A stretch of 38,353 nt of DNA from Temnopleurus reevesii (taxonomy: Eukaryota; Echinodermata; Echinoidea; Temnopleuroida; Temnopleuridae), in assembly GCA_036244855.1 (NCBI GenBank), contig BQKZ01000037.1, positions 197,336 through 235,688 on the forward strand, read 5' to 3'. Numbering within the stretch: position 1 is the first letter of the stretch; each line of letters starts with the position of its first letter. The notes beneath the pieces are model-generated. The model ran no database searches and was not told the origin of the DNA. It was given only the letters and a program-made list of their open reading frames with translations. Positions 19,763-30,834 of this stretch are shown here, one piece after another. The translations under genes were made by a program, and so were the position numbers.

Positions 19763-19950
19763 AGGGGATGTTGTATGAAATTTGCAAAGATTGCAAATCA
19801 GCATCAAAATAACTGTAAATATAAACACACATTTTTCATTTGCACAAAAGCCTGCACTTCTGATAAGACAAACATAAAACAATTCTGATTACCTTGTTCT
19901 ACTCAACTACAACATGCTATCAAATGCAAACTTTCTGGCAACACCCCCTA
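19763..19950 (+). mobile_element. MITE-like element, copy 3 (degenerate)
   Basis: Left end AGGGGATGTTGTATGAAATT and right end TTTCTGGCAACACCCCCTA match the inverted ends of the copies at 5810 and 14705. Interior correspondences include TTTTTCATTTGCAC and GACAAACATAAAACAATTCTGATT. It is the most diverged of the three: the subterminal ATCAACTGCAAC word is reduced to TCAACTACAACAT on the right. Confidence 0.65.
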
Positions 19951-20016
19951 TAGCTCTCCAAAAAATTGTGGTAATACTGTCAAACCTATTCACCTCCTAC
20001 AAAAAAATGCATCTAC

Positions 20017-20110
20017 ACCCCTCACTCTCTCCTTCCTTCCAACCATCCCTCCCTACCTCCCTCTCTCTCTTTCAAAATATTTCATTTTCATCGTCTTTTT
20101 TAATCTCTTA
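20017..20110. repeat. Pyrimidine-rich tract
   Basis: C/T-rich with CTCTCTCTCTTTC and CCTTCCTTCC words. The overlapping 70-codon frame (19914-20126) is compositional. Confidence 0.75.
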
Positions 20111-20639
20111 TTTTCTAAATGCATAATGATGTTCAACACTTCAAAATTTGAATTCACTCAAATTTATGAAACAGTAAATTTGTAGTTTGTAAAAGAAAAT
20201 GACTTACATGTACAAATCAAATGCCACAAATCGATAAAGCCTGCAAAAACGTGCAAAAACATTGTAAACAAACAGATCCGTAATCAATACATTACAGATT
20301 ACACAAGGAAATTGAAATTGTTGTCATTTTCAAAATATGGTACCTGCAAAAATAACTTCCGAGGTTTGTTTAATTATCATCAATCAAAAGTAGTAAAATA
20401 CTCTTTAACAATTTGCATGTAATTGCTCATACATGCTTATCATCAATATCAACAATTATCCCGGATTCTTTAAATTGAAGAAAATGAAAGAGAATTTATA
20501 ATGAACTAAACATATTGAATTAAAATAAAATCAAGGGTCAGTGGAGATGAAAAATAATGATAATGATATTAATAATAACAATGTCCACGATGTATCTTTC
20601 TTTTTTTAATTTTTCTTGATGTAAAACCAACTCCCAATC
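20111..20639. other. No recognisable feature
   Basis: AT-rich, with an AATGATAATGATATTAATAATAACAAT microsatellite-like stretch near 20555-20582 (described here by position; it is an irregular (AAT/GAT)n run). Confidence 0.4.
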
Positions 20640-21090
20640 AACCGTATCTTTTTGCACAACCTTCCAGCTTCCTCTCATCCACCCCAAACTCCACAGATCA
20701 ATGACCTATGCTCACATCTGCCCCACATAATTCAATGTCGGTTCATGGCCACTTCGTGATGCTTCTTCTTCAGCTTTTCATAAGCTCCCAGCTTCATTTA
20801 CCCTCATCCCCACCAACTGGTGCCATCGCCAAGGGCGAAACAGGGGTGCGTCGTTACCCCCGTTTCATGCATTTAGGAACCCCCATTAGCGATCGCGACC
20901 CACCATCGTTCATTAGCAACAGTTCTTTCTCTATTTGTATAAGCTTTTAATATACAACTTCATACTGCCATGACAAAGAGGGTTAAAGATGGAGCGTGGC
21001 GGGGTGATTGGATGTTCCCCTACCAAGCACATTAAAGGAACATGATACACCCCTTCCGCCCCCCATATGGAATGAAAGATACATATCCTA
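20640..21090. promoter_or_regulatory. Candidate regulatory patch with GC-rich hairpin (unverified)
   Basis: About 450 bp of GC-balanced sequence with several CpGs. It contains a strong hairpin: GAAACAGGGGT (20837-20847), an 8-base loop, and ACCCCCGTTTC (20856-20866), with a single mismatch. Nearby are AGCGATCGCG (20887-20896) and two CATTAGC words. The 80-codon frame at 20708-20950 has no recognisable domain. There is no evidence for a transcript. It could be a conserved cis-regulatory element, a structured RNA exon or an unrecognised repeat. Confidence 0.25.
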
Positions 21091-21992
21091 GCTATTCAAA
21101 GCTGATTGGTTTATTAACTTGATGCAGAGCTGAAAACGCAATGCTTCGCTGATGAAGGTTAATGTTAGAGTAGGTAATCTATTCGTGGTGAACTCACAGT
21201 ACATAATTCTGAAATGACAATTCTTCAATGAAGCCATGGACCAAGAAAAATTATTAAACAAACCTTACGATTGGAAACAATTCAAATTATCATTGAATGC
21301 CTCCATATTTCATAATTTAGTTCATGACACAATGTGCATGTTTTCATTGTAAAGTATTCACACACCTTGCTATAAGTAGGAAGAAAAACTAAAAATCTAC
21401 AGAAATACATCTACTGATGTATACATACAAATCACTTATTGCTAAAATGCTAGTATATATAGATTTACAGTAACTGTGAAGGATCAAGTTTGGCTTTTGA
21501 GAACAAAAAAAAACCTCTTACAGTCTTGTTTGTTATGAATATTTAGACATATTTCTTTCTGCAAAATATGTAGGCCTATTCCATTGTGTTAACTGCAATA
21601 TTTTGGAAAACATCTCAAATTTTATTTTCCATTTGATTAATTTGACCTCCTATCCACTTGGATTAAATCATAAGATGTTCATATTTGAGAATATTAAGTA
21701 AATGAGATTTAAAGAAACAAATCAACTTTTATTTTGTTTCTGGCTTTAAAAATCTCATTCTCACTAAATTTCAGAATGAATTTCAGCAAAGTGTGAAAAG
21801 ATAACACACATCTTATCCCCCAATAAACTGGTGTTGATTTCCCCGCTATATCACTAGTTTCCTTTGCTATGAATGTGCCAAGGCAGGATAAGGTTTATTG
21901 CGAGACAACTTTGATATAAAGCGGAAATCAGAGGCAGAGCGTTTGATTTCAACTTACTAGGTCAGTGTTTAAAGGGACATGTGCTGGACATG
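21091..21992. other. No recognisable feature before gap
   Basis: AT-rich. The last 150 bp (21840-21960) are somewhat more complex. The sequence right before the gap (GTTTAAAGGGACATGTGCTG) resembles repeat wording, so the gap may hold a repeat. Confidence 0.4.
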
Positions 21993-22818
21993 NNNNNNNN
22001 NNNNNNNNNNNNNNNNNNNNNNNNNNNNNNNNNNNNNNNNNNNNNNNNNNNNNNNNNNNNNNNNNNNNNNNNNNNNNNNNNNNNNNNNNNNNNNNNNNNN
22101 NNNNNNNNNNNNNNNNNNNNNNNNNNNNNNNNNNNNNNNNNNNNNNNNNNNNNNNNNNNNNNNNNNNNNNNNNNNNNNNNNNNNNNNNNNNNNNNNNNNN
22201 NNNNNNNNNNNNNNNNNNNNNNNNNNNNNNNNNNNNNNNNNNNNNNNNNNNNNNNNNNNNNNNNNNNNNNNNNNNNNNNNNNNNNNNNNNNNNNNNNNNN
22301 NNNNNNNNNNNNNNNNNNNNNNNNNNNNNNNNNNNNNNNNNNNNNNNNNNNNNNNNNNNNNNNNNNNNNNNNNNNNNNNNNNNNNNNNNNNNNNNNNNNN
22401 NNNNNNNNNNNNNNNNNNNNNNNNNNNNNNNNNNNNNNNNNNNNNNNNNNNNNNNNNNNNNNNNNNNNNNNNNNNNNNNNNNNNNNNNNNNNNNNNNNNN
22501 NNNNNNNNNNNNNNNNNNNNNNNNNNNNNNNNNNNNNNNNNNNNNNNNNNNNNNNNNNNNNNNNNNNNNNNNNNNNNNNNNNNNNNNNNNNNNNNNNNNN
22601 NNNNNNNNNNNNNNNNNNNNNNNNNNNNNNNNNNNNNNNNNNNNNNNNNNNNNNNNNNNNNNNNNNNNNNNNNNNNNNNNNNNNNNNNNNNNNNNNNNNN
22701 NNNNNNNNNNNNNNNNNNNNNNNNNNNNNNNNNNNNNNNNNNNNNNNNNNNNNNNNNNNNNNNNNNNNNNNNNNNNNNNNNNNNNNNNNNNNNNNNNNNN
22801 NNNNNNNNNNNNNNNNNN
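21993..22818. other. Assembly gap (826 N)
   Basis: Run of N. All open frames that cross it are meaningless. Confidence 0.98.
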
Positions 22819-22869
22819 ACCAAGCAATAAGGTGGCCCTTTGCACGATACAAGAAGCTACCATTATCAT

Positions 22870-22999
22870 AACTAATACAATTACACCAAACTGGTCCAAA
22901 TATTCATGTGTATCTAGACTGTATGGACAAAAATAACTAATACAATTACACCAAACTGGTCCAAATATTCATGTGTATCTACACTGTATTGCCAAAAAT
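22870..22999 (+). repeat. Near-perfect two-unit tandem duplication, period 65 bp
   Basis: AACTAATACAATTACACCAA starts at 22870 and 22935. The units differ at only a few sites near their ends (AGACTGTATGGAC versus ACACTGTATTGCC), so this is a recent duplication or collapsed array. It lies about 50 bp from the 826-base gap and could be the edge of a longer array. Confidence 0.9.
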
Positions 23000-24383
23000 A
23001 ATGATTTGGTAGTTATTAGTACTATACAAACAAAAAAGTTCCCATGAAAACCACATGAAATTCAAATAAAACATCAAATTATAATCATATCATATCAGTA
23101 TTCAAATACAATGACATTAAGAATTATTTTTAATTTTGATCCAAACTCATTAAATTTCACCGAATATGTACTGTAGGCTCAAGGGTAAACACTCCTTGTA
23201 TATGTAGACACACAAACCAACAGGTGACCTTTTTAGACTTAGAAGTTTTGATAAATTTGGCAAGATTAGATTGCTTTATCTTTTAATGTAAATATTATTG
23301 TAATAATTACTATGATTACAAGATAAGAACTGCTATATATAAATTTTAAATCACGAGTAACGACTTCAAAGAAATTGCTTTTCTACTATTGCCTACACTG
23401 CTGAAAGAACACTTTTAGAGTGTAAAATTATTGTGTTAAATCGTAAAAGAGCCATTTTCTTCCCCAAAAAGACGAGAAATCATTTGTTACCAGACATCAG
23501 AGCAAACAAAGAAGAACTTTTCATGTACAATATATATGTGTAGATGTGGACATATTACAGAAAAAAAAAATGTGATTTTATATGATGAATTTGGCTTCTG
23601 AACAAAAACAAAATGATTAAAAATAGTGTCTATGTCTCCAAACACAAAGGCTTGCAAAATGCACAGAACACTTCAGCAATATTACCACATTTTTTGCACG
23701 AAAGAGAAACAAAATTGGGCACAGCCAGCACACCATAGAATTGCTCCCCCATGGTAGCGGGGAAAGCACAAGCCAGCCTGCCCTGATAAAACCACATCAC
23801 GGATCTATAAAATGGGTGCAATGCCTACTTTGCTTCTGGCGCTTTTCCCTTATTTCTAAACCCCTTCAACGTCATTGCGTTTGGAATAGTTCTGTAAATC
23901 CTTTGAAAAAACCCTGAGAAATACAACAAAAATGCATCCCATTGTCGCCAACAAAAGTTTTTTTCCAGTGATTTAGCCTCTGCAGAAAGCCTATTGTGGT
24001 TATGATAGGGTTGCCTAAACAGAGAAATGCCAATGTAGGTTACAGTAGCAACTGCTGAAAAACTGCAGATGCCTATCATTATAATGCCTAAGATTTCAAC
24101 CTTCCATGATATGCATGAAGATAGAAATTACAATATCAATAATAAAACAACTGAATCAAATACTTTGTCATGAGAGAATGTGTATGAATTTTTTTTTTAT
24201 CATGTCTTCTCTCACAAGAAAATATTTGGTACCTTTGTCTGGTAGTTCACATTTTGACTTCTATTCAAAAGAATATTCCGGAAAATATAAAATAGAAGAA
24301 CATGTTAAAAGATGATGATGAAACTTTTTTTTTCTTTTTACTTATTTGCATTTTTTGTTGCAATTTTAGCATTTGGCAACGAG
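23000..24383. other. No supported gene
   Basis: AT-rich to about 23620. Positions 23630-24079 are more complex and carry two consecutive minus-strand open frames (84 codons at 23825-24079, then 63 codons at 23630-23821) separated by only a few bases. I recognise no domain; a CxxC-like pair (SCKKCG ... FCAFC) occurs in the second. Without splice signals or homology I do not call a gene, though a degenerate mobile-element coding remnant is possible. Confidence 0.35.
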
Positions 24384-24576
24384 ATATAATAACAATAACA
24401 ATAGATACAATTCATATAGCGTACATATCCACTCTGCTGAGTGCTCAAGGCGCTTTACATTATTATTACCCTGGCTTTAGCCCGGCAGCCATTCACGGCG
24501 CACTTGGCATTTAAAAGAATAAATATTCCTGCCAGGTACCCATTCACCTCACCTGGGTTGAGTGCAGCACAATGTG
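24384..24576 (-). mobile_element. SINE-like dispersed repeat, family 2, near full length
   Basis: Reverse complement of the family at 4241-4440. On the minus strand it reads TGTGCTGCACTCAACCCAGG, AATGGGTACCTGGCAGGAAT, GGCTAAAGCCAGGGTAATAA, AAAGCGCCTTGAGCACTCAG, GTACGCTATATGAATTG and a TATTGTTATTGTTAT tail. It keeps both the 5' and 3' blocks. The tail has drifted from (TTA)n to (TTATTG)n. Confidence 0.8.
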
Positions 24577-24729
24577 CACAAATATGCAGTTTGTCTATTT
24601 CAAACAGAATTATTATACATGGTATCATTTTAGCAACGGAATGTACTTATTGGTATAGATCAGGATGCAGAAACTGAGGGTACAAGAGCTGATGTATTGG
24701 TATGAATCAAATTAGGAAGATATTCACAC

Positions 24730-24910
24730 GTATATATATTCTGGCTTAATTTGGTTTCAAAATGCCAATCAGCCGTTATTCCTATGGAGCGCTAAATGCG
24801 TCCGTGGTATTATCTTTGAATTGTCATTTCGCATTCATTTTGCATGTGTGGTGATGTGGTATTGGGGAGAGTGACGCGTGCCATCATTTTTGCTTCGCGA
24901 TAACTAAGCC
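24730..24910. promoter_or_regulatory. Candidate regulatory patch (unverified)
   Basis: Unique, GC-balanced patch with clustered binding-site-like words: GCCAATCAG (CCAAT-type, 24763-24771), ATCTTTGAA (TCF/LEF-like, 24811-24819), ATTTTGCAT (octamer-like, 24837-24845) and a GACGCGTG word (24872-24879). Short motifs of this kind are common by chance, so the call rests mainly on contrast with the AT-rich flanks. Confidence 0.2.
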
Positions 24911-25078
24911 TTTTCTGAGGCCATTCTATGTGGTCAAAAAATGAACATAATCTAATCTGCTATTGAAAGACTGCATTATGGTAATATTTTTAGCGCACCT
25001 CACAAGGTAGTTAGATATCTGAAGCACCATCTCTCCCAAAACTGATCTATATGTTTAATAACTAGGACAAATAACAAA

Positions 25079-25150
25079 AGTAATAATTCTTATAAAGCGC
25101 CAATCACCTCTGTTAGAAGTCTCCAAGTGCTCTACAATTAATGCAGCTTA
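25079..25150 (-). repeat. Possible SINE/dispersed-repeat fragment
   Basis: TAATAATTCTTATAAAGCGC followed by a short body (CTCCAAGTGCTCTACAATTA) resembles the tail-plus-body layout of invertebrate 'AAAGCGC' repeats read on the minus strand. There is only one copy in the window, so this is weak. Confidence 0.35.
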
Positions 25151-25559
25151 TGAAGTTTCTGTAAAACAACAACATATCCTGTAATATAAAGAATGAAGAA
25201 ATTAAAAAAAAAAAAGAATAGAAATGTAGCATTTACTAAATTGATAATACTAATATTTTGTCAAATGTCACTTAAATTTTGTCCTTTCAAATTATGACCA
25301 ATCTAGCGAAATGTTATTGAATTTGGAAGATTTGGAGAAAATTGAAAGAAAAAAAGAACTTTTACTTACCAAACCTGGTATATTCTGTTGTGTATACTCC
25401 GTTAATCAGCTAGTTTATTATAGTTAAGTCAAGTTTTCTGAATCTCAATCAAAATTTTTCGAACCACACCTTACTTTTGCAGGGTTTCAAGGTTTGATAT
25501 TAAGATCGAAAACAACTCAAATATGGCTTCCAAGTTCACCAATGGTTCATGTTGTATAA

Positions 25560-25715
25560 ACAGGTGATGTTCCAATCAAAGCTTGGAATGAGTTGATTCC
25601 TCTTTGCATCCGACACTCCACAAAGTTCTTTAAAAAATTCAAATACTTCAATCTTCCAGTAGAGCACTGTATACTGGTGAATATCAAAGATCCACTTGCA
25701 CACACACCCTCCTGA
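25560..25715 (+). pseudogene. Possible non-LTR retrotransposon C-terminal relic
   Basis: A 51-codon open stretch from just after a TAA (25557) to a TGA (25713) contains AWNELIPLCIRHSTKFFKKF at about residues 8-27. This resembles the C-terminal tail motif of many LINE reverse transcriptase proteins (W-N-x-L-P-x-x-[IV]-R-x-S ... F-K-x-x-[LF]-K). Here there is one extra residue before the Pro and a shorter R-to-FK spacing, so it would be degenerate. No RT core is seen upstream. The match is from memory of the family pattern and could be chance. Confidence 0.3.
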
Positions 25716-25719
25716 AGAA

Positions 25720-25825
25720 GAAATATTCAAGAAATGTCATGTGCAATACATGCATCCACATGAATATTCAATCAAATTTGAATATTCAATAAGCTAGAGA
25801 GGAATATTCATGAGTTTCATCCCAT
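25720..25825. repeat. Cluster of GAATATTC palindromes
   Basis: Perfect 8-mers GAATATTC at 25762, 25780 and 25802 (spacing 18 and 22), plus AAATATTC at 25721. No larger repeat unit is seen. Confidence 0.6.
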
Positions 25826-26119
25826 CACAACACGATTTGAAGATGATCCCAAAAAATGAAGCTTCGATCCTCGAAAGGTCAAATCAGAATATTAGCTGAA
25901 TTCGTTCCAAGTATTAGATGCTATCTAGTTCAAAGCTTCCTTTCCATGAGGTCTATTGTTTTGAAATTGTTTTTAAACAGCGATATACCTGCAGAAAAAT
26001 AAGAAAAAAATAAATGATAAATCAAATGAAGACCTTAACAGTGCAAAAAGTACAATATAAAAGCTTTAAGAAATACTTTGTGTATAAAAACAGCCATCCC
26101 ATTTGGAAGATTTATGTCA

Positions 26120-26525
26120 AAAAGTAAAGCCCATTTACACCCACTTATCGGCCAGCCCAGGTATAAATGCACAAGCACCCAATTGGGGTACCAAAAGCCG
26201 GCAAGCATTTGGAGCAGCTCTTGTGGTCGTCTCGGGCCGGCCCATTTTCGGTATATAAGCTTCACGGGTCCAAATGTGGCCCAGTATTTCTGATAACACA
26301 GACACACTCCTCATGGAAATTGCCCTCTGTGCATTATGTCAATCAAGATCATATCTCCGTGAATGTTGGTAGGATTTTCATATTAAAAGGCCTGCCTATA
26401 TGTTTGGGTGTAAACGTACAAAATTGAGGTACCAAATTTCTGCCTGCCCAGCTCAGGCACTTTTAACGGGTTTGATTGTCATCATAGATCGACCCTTCCA
26501 AAGTGGCCTGACAAGGAATAATTTT
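26120..26525. repeat. GC-richer patch, possibly a two-unit degenerate repeat
   Basis: Each half carries an ATTG(G/A)GGTACCAAA-type word (26182-26195 and 26423-26436), preceded by an ACAA word and followed by a GCC-rich stretch. GGCCC and GGCCGGCCC words occur in the first half. Several overlapping open frames on both strands (26035-26307, 26078-26293, 26167-26427, 26400-26591) reflect the local base composition. I do not recognise a protein. Confidence 0.3.
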
Positions 26526-29500
26526 TTTTCATTTTTCATGCACAAAACAATGACTAACTTCCAAAATGAAAGTGTAAAATGTAGAGTGTAAATAGATAAC
26601 TTCAATTTTATATTTATTTAAAAGAAACTGGATTTCCAAATGCACAGGAGACAAAGAGTATCTGAGATAAAAAAAAAAAAAAAGATTAATATATCACTTG
26701 AGTACGTAAAATTAATCCTAAATAACTTTATCCGACAAGATATTGATTACTAATCAAAAAGTTAGAAGCAAGTAAACATTTCTTTCATGATCAACGCATG
26801 GAGCCGATATTATTTTTGGCCTCAGATACCCATCAAGGAAAGTCTCAAAGTTACAGATGCTATTGTTTTCCAGTTAAACAGATACAGGCCCACATATTCT
26901 TCAATGTCATTTGCTGACTATACCTGTAGTACAACTTCAGGAAATATGCAAATTTACCAAAATTTACCACAAGTCCCCACTTCCTAAAGCAAATACATGT
27001 ACATCATCGTTGCTCATACTCATATATATAAGTTTATTGACAGGAAATAAGACTATATCGTAATAATTTTGTTTAAGTAAGAGCATATTCAATTGTAGCA
27101 ACAGTAGCCTTGTTGGTGATGATATAATGGTATGTCTTTCGTAATTGACAACACTCAGGGATATAATTCAGACTCTGAATTATTGAACAGTATTACCATG
27201 AAGAGTTTACTAGAGAGTATTACCACTACTCAGCAATGTCATTCCCATTTCCCGTTTACCTTGAATGACATTGTTGCTCTTGCTTTTCCTCTCGCTTTAT
27301 CCAAGGACGTATAAATATAACAGTAGCCTCTTTCAACAACACCTCCACTCTCCAAATGTGACAACTCTATTCATATTCGCCCACTGATGAGCTGCAGTGT
27401 GTTGGAGCGCGGTGTTTTGTGTTTTTCCCAAAACCGGAAATGATGTAGGCCTATTGAATTGATTTTCTCTGTGGATGGTGGGGATGTTTCTAATGAATTT
27501 CTTTGATAGTTTACCAAGCAAGGGTAATATTTTCTAGGAATTTATGGTTGCTACATCTCATTATTTTCAGGGAATATTACATGATGAAAGGACAGGATAT
27601 ATATTTTTAAAAAATGGTAATTGATACTGATTGAATGATTATTCACACACATAGGCTATACAAACGCTTTATGTTTAGTCTGCCTTATGATAATGTATGT
27701 AAACTTGTTACAACAATCATTAGGGTAACAATAACAATTTACTTCACATTTTGAAATAGTCCCCTCTATACATTCCCTCTTTATTGCAACTCAGCACAGC
27801 TCTCATTCCTGTCCAAGACCTCAAGAAACACGGCTAACATTCTGATAACGATCAAAGCTCAACACAACGCAGGAAATCTTTATGATTGAATCAAAGAAAT
27901 CAGCTTAAAATTTGTTGCCAATTCAAACCCCATTTGCCCGCCAATCCATCATCGCAGGTGAAACATACCTTGTCGACACGTTCTACATTACTGCCTTGCT
28001 GGCATCACCATGTCATGTCTTAGTCACAATGCACAAACCAACTCTGAACAAACTACAGAATGACTAACGATTTGCTAGACCAGCAATTCTATGTAACTTT
28101 AAAGTGAGCACAGATGTGAATACATAATCTGGTTCTCGCAATGACAGGAAAATGTATAACAAACTTGAACAAAGATTACTAAATGAACCCACCGACTGAC
28201 TTATACTAAAAATGAATAATACTTATAGTATGGGCAGACAATCAACTCTGCCTGAGTCAAACATATCTAAGTTGAATAATTCCCGCAGTCGATGTGATTT
28301 TCTGGAACAAATCATAGAAAACCAGTGATTATTAGCCTCTTCAAAGATGAAATTCCCATTAGTCAAACAGATTTGAGTGGTCCCAACAGATTTGACTTAG
28401 GCAGCGTTACCTGTATGTAAAAATAAGATTCTAAAGGGAAATATAATAGGGCTTTATCATATAGCCCTCATTACAGTGTTCCCTGTGGTGGCTACTTAAG
28501 GAACGAAGGTGATAAGTAGCATCAATAAATCATAATGGCATTGTTGAACATTGTTTTTTCAAAAATTTGCTCAACTGCTGAATCCTAAATGCTGAATCCT
28601 AAATGCTACCTAAATTGTTGATGGTGTACATGAAATAAGTTGTGAAAATATTAGGCTTCATGATCAACTTTCCAATTCGTCAGCCTTCGTATGCCTCAAT
28701 TCGAATAGGTGTGAGGGAGCTTTCATGTCCAATTATTATATTGTGACATATTTTGATTTACCAAGCAGGAAAAAAAATGGATTTCATGTTGTTCCACCTT
28801 TTTAGAGAAACTGCAAATAATTGCAATGGAAGATAGATCTAAGTGATGAGTTCGCTTTACATAATTTCGTACTGAAAGGCAGAGATTCTAACTCAATTCA
28901 CATGTGCTCTGCTTCCAAATTGGAATAAAATCTAGTTCCTTTGAAAAGAGACTTCAAAATTAAGACACGACTTTGTATCACAAAGGACAAGTTTCATTTT
29001 CATTTTCAACAATAAATTCATTTATATGAAAGTGAGAATTATTGGATGCTCAGTAAAAGGTAAGATCTACAAGGTATCTTTTTAAAAATTCATGGAATGC
29101 TATAATGAATGGACAATACGCTCTCTCATCATTTATTTAATAATGTCAATGCATTTGGGTGGTTATAATCACATAAACTGGAATAAATGATTACCTTGGT
29201 GAAAAAAGTAAACTATTTCAAGGAATTATGCATCAACTGCCCCGATTATTTCTTTTTAAAAGATTTTCCAACAAAGCTTTATCTGACAGCAATATGTTCC
29301 TAAATCCTAAATAACTATTTATCAGGCCACAGCCTCATCTGACAGCTCATTTCTCTTACAAATCCTGACATAATTATTCAATAACCTATTTGGAAAGAAT
29401 TTCTATGCTTACAAAATAAAAGGGACAAGAATAAGAATCACACAAGTGAAGAAAAACTAATAATTCCACAAATAATATCTTGAATAGATAAAAATAATAA

Positions 29501-30059
29501 TGAAAGGCATGCAGACTCATGGCTTTGATCCAGTTACCAAAATACAAGCAGACTGTTGTTCATTCTGTGGAAACCACAATGTTATTTCAGACTCTGACTC
29601 ATTTCAATGTTAATTCACTTCACATCATAAACTAGATGGTGATATTTTTTCAGATGTATTTTTTCATAAAGCTCCTTATTAATATCAATGGTGAAAACAA
29701 TTACCACTTGTGATTACATGAATGTGGTAAACATTTCAATAACCTCCTTATGTTTTTATTATATCACACAATTGTGACTAAAAAAATATGACCATTTAGA
29801 GAACTCTTTTGAGAGTGCTTTTGACTGCAATTACGAAAGAAAAACAACATTCATTATCCATTCTCCTTATTTTTCCCCTCTTGTCTATAAGGGAGAACTA
29901 AAACAATGAGGAAACCTACAATTACAATATGCAATCAATTTCAGTTATTGTTTTCAGATGATAAATGTGACAAAATCTATAACAATTCAAATAAAGCTCC
30001 TTCCAGATCAGAATATTGAGTTTCATATGTGAATTGAATTTTAAATGTGAAGTGCACAT
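26526..30059. other. No supported gene; AT-rich background
   Basis: About 3.5 kb without sustained coding potential. Local items are a 15-base poly-A near 26670-26684, a perfect 11-bp inverted repeat CAATGTCATTC / GAATGACATTG (27234-27244 and 27263-27273), a doubled TGCTGAATCCTAAA (near 28576 and 28590), and a mixed-composition stretch at 27780-28080. Confidence 0.4.
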
Positions 30060-30530
30060 CGAAAGGCCAGCTCCGTCCGACCAGTCCCTTTTGTGTACTT
30101 CTTGTTTGTGACGAGGCAAACTGGCCAAGAAATTTGCGGCTAATAACTACAGATTGAGTTCTGTTCTGCGGGGAAGAACAACAGAAGCACCATGACGACA
30201 TCGCCATCAGCAAAAAAAAGAGGAAAGTTAGCTTAGCCTATCAAGCGGCAGCAGGAATATTGCGCAAAAACCACATCACACGGGGGCCTGTCCTCTGCTC
30301 CTTCATTAAGGGCCCTGACCGCAGAATCTGTTCATCGGTAGAAGGGATAGCAAAACTTATCTCCCATGACAATGGCTAGCAGGAAATTATGGAACTTCCC
30401 TCCTGCAGGAAAGCCGGAATACCATTTATTGATATTTGTTTGACATTTGCAAAAGATGTACTTCTTTTGTTGCCGATGCTCCCCCTGCCTGCCATGCAAA
30501 GCCGGGGAAAGAAGGAAAAGAAATTAAAGC
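30060..30530. promoter_or_regulatory. Candidate regulatory patch (unverified)
   Basis: About 470 bp of GC-balanced unique sequence in an AT-rich region. It contains a perfect C/EBP-type palindrome TTGCGCAA (30260-30267) immediately followed by a Runx-like AAACCACA-type word (about 30266-30274), plus GGGCCCTGACC and CCTCCTGCAGGAAAG. Frames crossing it (29922-30213 minus, 30389-30694 plus) show no recognisable domains. This is one of the stronger-looking non-repetitive islands in the window. Confidence 0.25.
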
Positions 30531-30834
30531 AAATCAGGATGAACAGAGATTATATTTCATTTGCGGTTATGAATGTTATGAATCTTAATATCAGGAGCTT
30601 GACTTTCAAACATACAAATTTATTTATTAATTTTCCTGGGGTTCTTTTTTCTGCTTTCAATTTTAACTTCAATTTCACTTTGTTAGTGAATTGAAACTTT
30701 TCTTTGGGTCATATTCTTGAGAACATAACATGAATATTCATTAAAATATTTAGCTTATTAATACCACATATTTTCCATTAGTTCGCATTGGGTCTTTAAC
30801 CTTATTTATCTGTCAGCTGTAATTACTCTTAACC

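Noticed and set aside
21949..22936. Six long open frames (about 283-323 codons)
   Set aside because: Almost entirely N; artefacts of the assembly gap.
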